From: Clostridium_AM sp900759715
Lineage (GTDB): Bacteria; Bacillota; Clostridia; Clostridiales; Clostridiaceae
DNA: 64,000 nucleotides
Assembly: GCA_900759715.1 (NCBI GenBank)
Contig: CAAEXF010000117.1
Span: 17,839 to 81,838 of the forward strand
Direction: 5' to 3'
The notes under the pieces: generated by a model
The model's input: the letters and a program-made list of their open reading frames with translations, nothing else
What the model was told of the DNA's origin: nothing
The model's database searches: none
Part shown: in pieces, positions 46,711-54,832 of the stretch
Numbering within the stretch: the first letter of the stretch is position 1
How the letters are laid out: every line of letters starts with the position of its first letter
Made by a program: the position numbers and the translations under genes

Positions 46711-46738
46711 TTCGTATATTAATGTTAAATTAGTGGGA
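46711..46738 (-). promoter_or_regulatory. SigI-type promoter of the 45727-46533 gene
   Basis: Minus strand TCCCAC (46733-46738), 18 bases, CGAA (46711-46714). It is the only CGAA member; the flanks differ most from the other copies and no TTGAAA is present, so it argues against a plain sigma-A reading. Confidence 0.7.
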
Positions 46739-46740
46739 TA

Positions 46741-46803
46741 ATATAAAAAAAACTCCAAGCCTTATGTATGATAAATAATTTATATCAGACATAAGGCTTA
46801 GAG
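46741..46803 (-). terminator. Terminator of the sigI-rsgI operon
   Basis: CTCTAAGCCTTATGT...ACATAAGGCTTGGAG hairpin (46753-46803), then TTTTTTTTATAT on the minus strand, just before the next SigI-type promoter. Confidence 0.8.
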
Positions 46804-46834
46804 TAGTTTGGTATTAATTCAGTTTCACAAAATT

Positions 46835-47917
46835 CTATGTAAAATCTTTTTTATTTTTTATGTTATTCTTTTTTTGTTCTTTATCTTTTTCTTTATTTTC
46901 TTTTTCTTTTTCTTTTACTTTTTCCTTATTTTCTTTATCTTTTTCTTTTGCTTTTTCTTTTTCCTTTTCTTTATTTTCTTTTTCTTTTTCTTTATTTTCT
47001 TTTTCTTTTTCTTTATTTTCTTTTTCTTTTTCTTTTTGCTGATTTTTATATTCTTTTGTTTTCTCTTTTGATGTATCATTTTCTTTCTTTACATATTGTG
47101 TATTCTCAGACTTACCCTCTTCTTTTTCCATACTTATTTTTTGATCTGCATTTGATTTTATTTTATCTGTTTTTTCTTTTTGCAATTCATTAGATCTATG
47201 TTCTTCTTCATTTATTATATTTATAATTTCTTTTACAGATTTTTTATCAATATCATTTAATTCATTTCCTGAACTTTTTTCTTTGGCCTGATCTATTAAA
47301 ATAAGTTTACAAGGAGATATGTTCTGCTCTTTAGCCTTTTCATATATTTTTTTGTCTCCTTTTAAAAGAATTATTTTTGCCGCTATTTTACTTTCTTTAA
47401 CATAATTATCTACTGCTTTTTCTAAATTTTGAGCATCGATTTTCTTATTCAATTCCGTTATAGTTATTATAATTGTATTTTCCTTTTCCTTTGAAATAAA
47501 CCTCTCTTCTTCAGATATTTTAATAATTTCATTAATTGCAATATCTACGGATTTAAGATGAGACTTATCTATCTTTTTAATAACCTTATTTCCATCCTCA
47601 TTCAAGGCTCGCAGTTTTATAGGTTCTCCATATAAATTATAAGCAATTTCAATACTTGGATTGATATCTACATTTACATATCCTTTAGGTGTATAATAAC
47701 CATATGCACCATAGCCTCCTATAAAAAACAATAAAAATACAGCTGCAGCATAGATGAAACGTCTAAAAATTAGTTTTTTATCTTTTGCTGGTGTATTAAT
47801 TACAATCTCTTCTCCAATATCTACAAAATCATCAGGCTTATCTATTTCTATAAAATCTCCATTATTTGTTAATACAATAATTTTATCATTTAACCGTTGT
47901 AATACTATTCCTTTCAT
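46835..47917 (-). CDS. rsgI: RsgI-type transmembrane anti-sigma factor with Lys/Glu heptad tail
   Basis: 360 residues. The N-terminal RsgI domain (1-50, MKGIVLQRLNDKIIVLTNNG) binds SigI in the cytoplasm; one membrane helix (54-75, IYAAAVFLLFFIGGYGAYGY); then the outer domain with VNVDINPSIE at 82-90, whose Asn86-Pro87 is the known self-cleavage site of RsgI proteins, and ISPCKLILIDQAKE. Residues about 240-360 are extremely rich in Lys and Glu with a 7-residue period (KEKENKE). Cellulolytic relatives carry carbohydrate-binding modules here; this one does not. It follows sigI by 10 bases. Confidence 0.92.
   Translation of the reverse strand: MKGIVLQRLNDKIIVLTNNGDFIEIDKPDDFVDIGEEIVINTPAKDKKLIFRRFIYAAAVFLLFFIGGYGAYGYYTPKGYVNVDINPSIEIAYNLYGEPIKLRALNEDGNKVIKKIDKSHLKSVDIAINEIIKISEEERFISKEKENTIIITITELNKKIDAQNLEKAVDNYVKESKIAAKIILLKGDKKIYEKAKEQNISPCKLILIDQAKEKSSGNELNDIDKKSVKEIINIINEEEHRSNELQKEKTDKIKSNADQKISMEKEEGKSENTQYVKKENDTSKEKTKEYKNQQKEKEKENKEKEKENKEKEKENKEKEKEKAKEKDKENKEKVKEKEKENKEKDKEQKKNNIKNKKDFT
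46855..47040 (-). repeat. In-frame 21-base repeats encoding the RsgI Lys/Glu tail
   Basis: Units of the type tttattttctttttctttttc recur several times in a homopurine/homopyrimidine tract, prone to slippage. Unit changes would alter tail length by seven residues while keeping the frame. Confidence 0.8.
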
Positions 47918-47927
47918 ACTTTCACCT

Positions 47928-48635
47928 TCACTCTATGTACTCTCGTATAAATTTATAATCCCCGATTAACACAATTACCAGTGCTATAATATAAATTCGT
48001 CCTCTCTCTATTTTTTTACGATGAATAGGAATATTTTTCTGTATTTCTTTTATCGGTAATCTTTTTGTACTTACTAAGTTATCTAATATATCTGATTCAC
48101 GTACAATAAATTGAGCAACTTCTTTATAAAGATTTTTAAGCTTTTGTTGTTTTGGCGAAGCTTGTACCAACTCCAAAAATTCAATTCCCCATTTTTTTAA
48201 TTCTTTCTCGTATTCTTGAATTTCCAATTTTCTTATTTTATTCTCTTCTTGATTTTGATATTCTTCAATTGCCTTATTTTCTATCTGGCTACATGCTACT
48301 TCATTTTCCGATTCATAAAGTCCTTGCAAATATATCATTTCTTTGTATTTTTCATTTTTCCTATAATAATCTATACATCTAAGATTAATAACCATTTTAG
48401 CAAAGTTTAAAAATTTTCCTTTATTTTTATCATATGAATCTACAGCTTCTTTAAATGCCATCATACCAATGGTAAGTTCATCATCATATCCGTATTGCAG
48501 AAATCTTCCTGTTTTTTTCTGAATAGTACTAGCTATAAAAGGTTTATATATTTCAATTAATTTATTCAATTCATCTTTATTTTTTTTCGCTTTTTCTACT
48601 CGTTCTTCAAGAGATCTCTTAAAGAAAAACATCAT
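47928..48635 (-). CDS. sigI: Alternative sigma factor SigI
   Basis: About 235 residues. Region 2 features (YGYDDELTIGMMAFKEAVDSYDKNKGKFLNFAKMVINLRCIDYYRK) and the C-terminal SigI domain ending RGRIYIIALVIVLIGDYKFIREYI are typical of SigI and absent from ordinary sigma-70 proteins. GAGGTGGTA precedes ATG 48635 (a GTG at 48641 overlaps the site; a second ATG is at 48632). It forms an operon with rsgI. A weak match to the window's SigI motif (ACCTTA-N19-CGAA, 48668-48696) lies 33-61 bases upstream and could mediate self-activation. Confidence 0.93.
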   Translation of the reverse strand: MMFFFKRSLEERVEKAKKNKDELNKLIEIYKPFIASTIQKKTGRFLQYGYDDELTIGMMAFKEAVDSYDKNKGKFLNFAKMVINLRCIDYYRKNEKYKEMIYLQGLYESENEVACSQIENKAIEEYQNQEENKIRKLEIQEYEKELKKWGIEFLELVQASPKQQKLKNLYKEVAQFIVRESDILDNLVSTKRLPIKEIQKNIPIHRKKIERGRIYIIALVIVLIGDYKFIREYIE

Positions 48636-48910
48636 TACCACCTCACTTTGAAACTACTTAATATCTATTCGCTATGTAGTCTTTGCAAATTAAGGTATAT
48701 AATGACATTTTTTTAACTATATTGTCACACCCCTTATGTTGTCAGCAAATATTACGTACCGTCCTTTTAGCTTTCATCCCTCAATTAGTAAATCTGATAA
48801 CGTTTAGTTCTTAATAACATTATAATTTCTTCTAGTAATATTGTAAATTTCTTTTATACTCTTTTATTATTATTTTCAAAAAATTCTTTACAATTGATAT
48901 AAATTTTGCA

Positions 48911-48949
48911 AAAAAAATACATTTGAAAGTTCTTTAACTTCCAAATGTA
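48911..48949 (-). terminator. Terminator after structured RNA copy 2
   Basis: ACATTTGGAAGTT with AACTTTCAAATGT (13 bp, one G/T pair), then ATTTTTTTTGC on the minus strand only. It shows that RNA copy 2 is transcribed on the minus strand. Confidence 0.8.
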
Positions 48950-48989
48950 CTTCTACTTCCTTCGCTAATTATCTTAACTGTTTTTAACC

Positions 48990-49172
48990 TGACCAACTTG
49001 CCGTAAGTCTCCCACTTTATATGAAACTCCTCTTCCTAACGTCAGAGGAGTAAGCGATTCACACAAAATCATAGATTTTGGTTCTCTGCTTAACTGGGAG
49101 TTCAACGCCAAGTAAGTCATGCATTCGCAGCTCTAAAATTCAGATGGGGTAAAAGAATCCCCATCTGAATTA
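48990..49172 (-). ncRNA. Structured RNA, copy 2
   Basis: Same architecture as copy 1: a hairpin AATTCAGATGGGG/CCCCATCTGAATT (49138-49171), ACTTGCCGT/ACGCCAAGT outer stem, CTCCCA/TGGGAG (49009-49014, 49095-49100), AAGC/GCTT, and tip CAAAATC-ATA-GATTTTG (49064-49080). A side hairpin ACTCCTC/GAGGAGT (49026-49051) is extra. Stem pairs change relative to copies 1 and 3 while pairing is kept. It lies in the 3' region of the CpsB gene and ends in a clear terminator. The remaining part of 48642-48910 shows no gene. Confidence 0.65.
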
Positions 49173-49190
49173 AGATCTTGCTTCAATTCT

Positions 49191-49958
49191 CTATCTCTTA
49201 AAGAAACTAAATAATACTTTTTTTTCTTTAATTTTTTCCGCTCTTGAATATATTTCAGAGTTATTTAAAAGCTTTTCAGCATTATCTATGACATTTTCAT
49301 ATAAGACATGATTTAAGCTTTCCACCTGTTCTAAAGTTTCTTTCATTTTTGGTGATCTCATGCCAGTAGAATGAGCATCTGAGGCTATAAAATCACATAC
49401 TCCATGCTGAATAAACATTTGAGATATTTTTTGTATTCTCTTACCAAACATACCACTAATACTTCCTGAATTTATTTGAAAGAAACAACCTTCTGCTATG
49501 AACTCATTTATTCTAGAAGGTTTTTCTATTATATAATTATATCTTTCCGGATGAGCAATTATAGGAACTACTCCTTCTATTCTAAGCTCATATATAATAT
49601 CCAAGGCATCCTTAGGCATTCTTTCCATTGAAAGTTCTATTAGCATATATCTTGTTTCACCTATACCCTTTATAACTCCACCTTTGTAAAACTCTAATGT
49701 ATGTTTGTCCAAAAATATCTCTTGTCCTGAAACTACATCTATATCTATTCCTTTTTCTTTGGCTTTAACGTTAATTTCCTTTACAAGCTTATACACATCT
49801 TCATAGACATTTTCATAGTAACCTGTATAAAAATGAGGAGTTGCTGCAATCTTCTTTGTACCATCCTTAACTGCAATTTGCAGCATTTCCATGGTTACAG
49901 CCATTTCTTTTGCTCCATCATCTATGCCCGGTAATATATGACTATGTAAATCTATCAT
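49191..49958 (-). CDS. CpsB/CapC-type protein-tyrosine phosphatase (PHP fold)
   Basis: A 255-residue metal-dependent phosphatase. MIDLHSHILPGIDDGAK at the start, TPHFYTGYY, GQEIF, PIIAHPERYNYI and IASDAHS are the PHP metal-binding motifs. It dephosphorylates the BY-kinase of the polysaccharide export machinery. It sits apart from the kinase/Wzz pair, next to sigI. Ribosome site AAAGGTGAT. Confidence 0.92.
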   Translation of the reverse strand: MIDLHSHILPGIDDGAKEMAVTMEMLQIAVKDGTKKIAATPHFYTGYYENVYEDVYKLVKEINVKAKEKGIDIDVVSGQEIFLDKHTLEFYKGGVIKGIGETRYMLIELSMERMPKDALDIIYELRIEGVVPIIAHPERYNYIIEKPSRINEFIAEGCFFQINSGSISGMFGKRIQKISQMFIQHGVCDFIASDAHSTGMRSPKMKETLEQVESLNHVLYENVIDNAEKLLNNSEIYSRAEKIKEKKVLFSFFKR

Positions 49959-50035
49959 ATTTTATCACCTTTACTGTTCTACCTTTTTAGGTTTAATATT
50001 TTTTCTTTTTCATTAATTTATTTCTTTAGTCAATT

Positions 50036-51193
50036 CTAGTTTCCATTTTTTATTATCTCAACAGGGCTTAATCTATAAGTTTTTACAGCAGGTAAGAATG
50101 CAGCTAAAGTTGAGGCTGCTATATCAATTAAAGCAGAAACAATTATAAACTTATTATCTATAATAATATCCACTACTGGCTTTCCTTCTGCTGTTACTAT
50201 ATATGTATTAAAACCTTTTATGTACATCATAGCAATTCCTACTCCTAGTGCAGTTCCTATAATTCCTAAAATAAAGGCCTGCATTAAAAATATAAATGCA
50301 GCAGAACCATCCCTTATTCCCATGGCCTTTAATATACCTATTTGCTTATACTTTTGAGTTACAGTTATGCCAAGCACACTTACTATGCTTAGTACAGCCG
50401 CCAGAAGAACAAAAAACTGAATTATTACAGTACATATCTTTTGTCCTATTATTCCACTAAGTAAAAGTTTATTCTCATCTTTCCAATTTTGTACTTTTAA
50501 ATCCTTATCATTAAGAGAGTCGCTAACCTTTTTCGATAGACTATCTGCTAAATATGGGTTTACAACGCCAATCTCTATAGAGGTAATTTTATCGCCAAAG
50601 CCTATTAAATCTTGGGCAGTTTTTAAGTCTGTAAAAATCCAAAATCTATTTAGTCCTGCTGATTCTAAGTCATAAAAACCCACTATTGTAAGCTCAATAT
50701 TCCTTTTATCTATTGTTACTATGTCAAGTTTATCTCCTAGTTTTAAATCGAGTCTTTCTTTAAGCTCTCTACCAATTAGTGCTTGTCCGTTATTTTCTAT
50801 CATTTTGCCTTCATAAATTTTGCTTTTAATACCATATAACTTATTAAGATCCTCAGGTATAAATCCTCTTATTCTAGCAGGCTCTTTCATATCTGTGAGC
50901 TTTATAAAAGCTTGTTGCTCAGCTACAGGAGACACTACATCTATATCCTTGCTCACAGCTTTTATTTTGCTCTTTTTACTTTGCCAGTCTTCCATTCCTC
51001 CCTTGGCAAAATATACTGTTATATGTGGTGAGTTACCTATGAACTTGTTCAATAATGTAGTTTCAAGTCCTTTGCTTAGAAGTCCAATAAATATTTGGAC
51101 GGATACCCCTATAGCTATTCCTAATATTATAATCATGGTTTGTGCCTTACTATCTTTTAGGAACCTCCATGCTATCCTTAGTGATGCAAACAT
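50036..51193 (-). CDS. ABC exporter permease (FtsX/LolCE class), second copy
   Basis: A 385-residue protein paralogous to that at 11240: N-terminal helix (AQTMIIILGIAIGVSVQIFIGL), outer domain (VNPYLADSLSKKVSD region near 215), and three C-terminal helices (TQKYKQIGILKAMGIRDGSA). Here it follows its ATPase by three bases. Substrate unknown. No SigI-type promoter is seen for this pair. Confidence 0.9.
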   Translation of the reverse strand: MFASLRIAWRFLKDSKAQTMIIILGIAIGVSVQIFIGLLSKGLETTLLNKFIGNSPHITVYFAKGGMEDWQSKKSKIKAVSKDIDVVSPVAEQQAFIKLTDMKEPARIRGFIPEDLNKLYGIKSKIYEGKMIENNGQALIGRELKERLDLKLGDKLDIVTIDKRNIELTIVGFYDLESAGLNRFWIFTDLKTAQDLIGFGDKITSIEIGVVNPYLADSLSKKVSDSLNDKDLKVQNWKDENKLLLSGIIGQKICTVIIQFFVLLAAVLSIVSVLGITVTQKYKQIGILKAMGIRDGSAAFIFLMQAFILGIIGTALGVGIAMMYIKGFNTYIVTAEGKPVVDIIIDNKFIIVSALIDIAASTLAAFLPAVKTYRLSPVEIIKNGN

Positions 51194-51196
51194 TAT

Positions 51197-51895
51197 CTAT
51201 TTCCTTTCATTAGCATAATTTATGTCAAAAACCATACCATCCCTTATTTTTATTATTCTATCTGCTTCTTTAGCTATCCTATCATCATGAGTTATAATTA
51301 TAAAAGTAGTTTTAAATCTTTTGTTTATCTCTCTAAACACATCGTACACAGCCTTAGCAGATTTGGAATCTAAGTTTCCTGTTGGTTCATCTGCTAGTAT
51401 AATTTTAGGTTCGTTCATAAGAGCCCTAGCAATTGCAACTCTTTGCTGTTGACCTCCTGATAGATCGCAAACTCTTTTATTCTTAAATTCAGATAATCCT
51501 ACTAAATCCAGAAGTTCTTCACCCTTTTCACGAATTTTTTTCCCATAAAAAAATCTCTTTATTGTATGAGGCATAAGCACATTCTCTATGGCATTAAATT
51601 CCGGTAGCAGATAGTGAAATTGAAATATAAATCCTATTTTTCTATTCCTAAGAGAAGCTAATGCAGCTCTACTCATACCATTTATTCTTTTATTATCAAT
51701 ATATACTTGTCCACTAGTAGGTTTATCTAAAGTGCCCATTATATTTAACAGAGTAGTTTTGCCACTACCTGAGGATCCTATTATAGAATTAAATGACCCT
51801 TCTTCAAAGGATAAATTTACATCATAAAGTACTTGAGTTTTAATAGATTTCCCGTATATCTTATTTATATTTTCTAATTCTATAATGCTTCCCAT
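51197..51895 (-). CDS. ABC exporter ATP-binding subunit, second copy
   Basis: A 232-residue ATPase. Walker A GSSGSGKTT, FQFHYLLPEFNAIENVLMPHT, signature LSGGQQQR, and Walker B IILADEPTGNLDS are intact. First gene of the pair with the permease at 50036. Nearly identical motifs to 10576-11247, so the two exporters are recent paralogues. Confidence 0.92.
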   Translation of the reverse strand: MGSIIELENINKIYGKSIKTQVLYDVNLSFEEGSFNSIIGSSGSGKTTLLNIMGTLDKPTSGQVYIDNKRINGMSRAALASLRNRKIGFIFQFHYLLPEFNAIENVLMPHTIKRFFYGKKIREKGEELLDLVGLSEFKNKRVCDLSGGQQQRVAIARALMNEPKIILADEPTGNLDSKSAKAVYDVFREINKRFKTTFIIITHDDRIAKEADRIIKIRDGMVFDINYANERK

Positions 51896-51963
51896 ACTTC
51901 CCCCATAAGTTTAAAATTAAATATATGCTAAAATTTACTATTTACATTTTAACATATTAAAAC

Positions 51964-51989
51964 TAAAACAAAAACAGCCTTTTGGCTGT
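51964..51989 (-). terminator. Terminator of the 52019-52654 gene
   Basis: ACAGCC/GGCTGT with an AAAA loop, followed by TTTTGTTTT on the minus strand. Confidence 0.75.
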
Positions 51990-52018
51990 ATGTTATTTGA
52001 GTTTCGCTAATCAGCGTA

Positions 52019-52654
52019 TTAATGAATATATTTAAGTAACTCTTCTAAAAATTTCAACTTGCTATTATTGGTAGTATCAAATTTTTTAACTTCAAGAACA
52101 AGCTTGCTATCTTTTACATAGACGTTATTTACTTTTAGTGGTATCACACTTGCATCTAAACATATATTAGAATCCTCCACAGAAATGTCTCCATGCAATA
52201 AACCACTAAGCTTATTTAAAACATACTCTCTTGGTATAGGAACCTTCCCAACATAAAGTTTTTCTGGGTTATACTTCACCTTATTGTCCTTAAAGGTTAT
52301 AGTACCTTTTGATGAAAAAAGAAAATCTACTCCCTTATAACTAAAAGGAATGTAAAAATTTAATTCCTTGTCGGCTATTTCTCCATGAACAGCTTTGATA
52401 TTTAAATTTCCGTAGCTTTTCTTATCAATATAAATCTTTATTATGGAATTTAAGTCTTCATTGTTTAATTCTAATATTCCAGTACTTTGAGATTTTACTA
52501 CATTAGCTATAAATTCATGAGATAACTTTGCACTTGGAGCAGTATATTCTGAATTCCACGTTAGGAGTTTAAAGAATACCCCACAAGCAATGATTATCCC
52601 TACAATTATAATCAGTAATATCCTCTTTGTCTTTTTATTTTCTCTCTTTCTCAT
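52019..52654 (-). CDS. Membrane-anchored protein of the YpmS/DUF2140 kind
   Basis: A 211-residue protein. A single N-terminal helix (about 9-29, KRILLIIIVGIIIACGVFF) anchors a beta-rich outer domain with alternating strands (LELNNEDLNSIIKIYI, YVGKVPIPREYVLNKL). This layout resembles YpmS-type lipid-binding-like proteins, but no catalytic motif is visible. It sits upstream of the second ABC exporter, separated by a terminator. Confidence 0.55.
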   Translation of the reverse strand: MRKRENKKTKRILLIIIVGIIIACGVFFKLLTWNSEYTAPSAKLSHEFIANVVKSQSTGILELNNEDLNSIIKIYIDKKSYGNLNIKAVHGEIADKELNFYIPFSYKGVDFLFSSKGTITFKDNKVKYNPEKLYVGKVPIPREYVLNKLSGLLHGDISVEDSNICLDASVIPLKVNNVYVKDSKLVLEVKKFDTTNNSKLKFLEELLKYIH

Positions 52655-52787
52655 TACGCCCTCCTTAAGCCCACATCTAAAATCTCTATAAATATAGTAT
52701 CATATAAATAAGGAATAAAAAAACAACCTATTTAAATATTTTCATTTAATATTATTAAACTTCTAAACTTACAAATTCAAATAATAA

Positions 52788-52821
52788 CAGCTAATAACTG
52801 GCTTTACCAAGCTATTAGCTG
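52788..52821 (-). terminator. Terminator of the MacB-type pump operon
   Basis: AGCTAATAGCTTGG pairs with CCAGTTATTAGCT (one bulge) about 90 bases after the permease stop. The minus-strand T-tail is modest (GTTATTATTTG). Confidence 0.55.
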
Positions 52822-52910
52822 TCTAAAATTTCTGAGATACATGTTTTAAAATCATCCGCAGCTGTTATAAACACTTATTACTTTTGAGAATCATTTTTTT
52901 TGCTATAATA

Positions 52911-54125
52911 TTACTCGTACCTTAAGGCTTCAATAGGATCAAGTTTCGCTGCCTTACTTGCAGGATATAATCCAAAGAAAATACCAACTGCTGACGAGAA
53001 CCCAAATGCAAGTAATATTACCTTAATAGATACTGGAATCTCTATGTGTATAAAGGTGCTAACAATCTTACCTAAGGATATACCAAATATAGTTCCAATA
53101 GTTCCTCCAATTAAACAAAGTATTACAGACTCCATTAAAAACTGTAGTTTAATATCCTTTGTCTTTGCCCCTATGGCTTTCCTTATACCTATTTCTCTAG
53201 TTCTTTCTGTAACAGATACAAGCATTATATTCATAACTCCTATACCACCAACAACCAGTGATATAGCTGCTATGGCTCCAAGACCTAAGGTTAACATGCT
53301 TAACATTTTATCTACGGTAGCTAATTCCTTAAAGCCCTGCTCAGCAGTATATTTGTTTTTATTTTGATGTTTATTTTCAAGAATTTTTAGCATTTTTGTA
53401 GTTATTTGATCTGCATTATTCATATCTGAAAGATTTACAGATAAGGATGATATATAAGTATCTTTAAATATTCTATCGCCTATAGTTATAGGAATCATAA
53501 TAGTTCCAGGCATATTAGGATTAAGAGATTCTCCAAGAGCGGCATTTTTATCCTGAACCACCCCTATAATAGTTACACTAATATTTTTATCTTGAACGTT
53601 TAACTTTGCCGTTCTTCCTACTGCATCAACATCTCCAAAAAGCTTTTCTGCAGTCTTATTATCTATTACTGCAACATTCTTTATTCCATCTACATCATTT
53701 TCATTGAGATATCGTCCCTTCACTATTTCCACACCATAAAGCTTCATAGATCCAGCATTTGTTCCAGAAACATACATACGTTTTGACTTATTGCTTTCAT
53801 TCTTTAAGGAACCCATATCTCCAATACTCGCCACAATAGATGTAATCTCAGGTACTTTTTCTTTTAAAAGCTTCATATCCTCTAAAGTATAATAATCTCT
53901 TTCCTTTATACCTTCATCTGTATTAGAGTTCATTTTTAGATTAATTATATTAGTACCAATATCCTGAAATTGATTTTTTACATAAAGCTTTGCTCCATCA
54001 CCTATGGATACTATTGTTATTACTGAAGATATACCTATAATTATACCAAGCATTGTTAGGAAGGATCTTAACTTATTTGATCTTACACTTTGCAGTGCAG
54101 ACTGAAAACTTTCTGCTACATTCAT
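52911..54125 (-). CDS. MacB-type ABC permease
   Basis: A 404-residue permease: first helix (LRSFLTMLGIIIGISSVITIVSIGDGA), an outer MacB core domain, and three C-terminal helices with GGIGVMNIMLVSVTERTREIGIRKAIGAK, the family signature. It overlaps the ATPase gene by one base. Works with the adaptor at 54829 in antibiotic, peptide or lipid efflux; the substrate is unknown. Confidence 0.93.
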   Translation of the reverse strand: MNVAESFQSALQSVRSNKLRSFLTMLGIIIGISSVITIVSIGDGAKLYVKNQFQDIGTNIINLKMNSNTDEGIKERDYYTLEDMKLLKEKVPEITSIVASIGDMGSLKNESNKSKRMYVSGTNAGSMKLYGVEIVKGRYLNENDVDGIKNVAVIDNKTAEKLFGDVDAVGRTAKLNVQDKNISVTIIGVVQDKNAALGESLNPNMPGTIMIPITIGDRIFKDTYISSLSVNLSDMNNADQITTKMLKILENKHQNKNKYTAEQGFKELATVDKMLSMLTLGLGAIAAISLVVGGIGVMNIMLVSVTERTREIGIRKAIGAKTKDIKLQFLMESVILCLIGGTIGTIFGISLGKIVSTFIHIEIPVSIKVILLAFGFSSAVGIFFGLYPASKAAKLDPIEALRYE

Positions 54126-54832
54126 TAGTTATTCCCCCCTACTACAATTCTTTCAGTAACTAAACCATCTGATATTATATTTCCATCTCTAAACACAATA
54201 TTTCTTTTGGTATGCTGGGCTATATCTGGCTCGTGAGTAACCATAACTATAGTTACTCCTTCATCATTTAGCTCTTGAAATATACCCATTATTTCTTCAC
54301 TAGATTGACTATCCAAATTTCCCGTAGGCTCATCCGCAAGTATTATTGCTGGGTCATTTACAAGGGCTCTTGCTATAGCTACCCTTTGCTTTTGTCCCCC
54401 TGACAATTCATTTGGTTTATGGTGTACTCTATCCCCGAGGCCTACTCTATCTAAAGCAATTTTAGCTCTTCTTTCTCTCTCGGATTTGGGAACTCCTGCA
54501 TACATCATTGGCAGCTCAACATTAGCCAAGGCAGTAAGCTTTGGAAGAAGGTTAAAAGCTTGAAATACAAAACCTATTTTTTTATTTCTTATTATAGCAA
54601 GGCTATTATCATCAAGAGAAGAAATATCAACTCCATCTAAATAATATTTACCGTCTGTAAGTTTGTCCAAACACCCCAGTACATTCATTAGAGTAGATTT
54701 ACCTGAACCAGATGCTCCCATTATGGCTACATATTCCTTTTCCTCTATATCAAGGTTGACTTCCTTTAATGCCTTTAGCTGAATTGCACCAGTGTCGTAC
54801 ACTTTCACAAGATTTTCAAGCTGAATTATCAC
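54125..54832 (-). CDS. MacB-type ABC ATPase
   Basis: A 235-residue ATPase. Walker A GASGSGKST, signature LSGGQKQRVAIARAL, and Walker B IILADEPTGNLDS. The start is GTG in GTGA overlapping the adaptor stop, a classic coupling; the GGGGGG in the adaptor's last codons is the ribosome site. Confidence 0.93.
   Translation of the reverse strand: MIIQLENLVKVYDTGAIQLKALKEVNLDIEEKEYVAIMGASGSGKSTLMNVLGCLDKLTDGKYYLDGVDISSLDDNSLAIIRNKKIGFVFQAFNLLPKLTALANVELPMMYAGVPKSERERRAKIALDRVGLGDRVHHKPNELSGGQKQRVAIARALVNDPAIILADEPTGNLDSQSSEEIMGIFQELNDEGVTIVMVTHEPDIAQHTKRNIVFRDGNIISDGLVTERIVVGGNN

Noticed and set aside
46808..47193. Several plus-strand Phe-rich frames (about 60-87 codons) opposite rsgI
   Set aside because: They are the complement of the Lys/Glu repeat tract; no ribosome sites and no sensible protein.
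48729..48758. Plus-strand ACCCCT...CGTA resembling a SigI promoter
   Set aside because: The gap is 20 rather than 18, and there is no plus-strand gene downstream.
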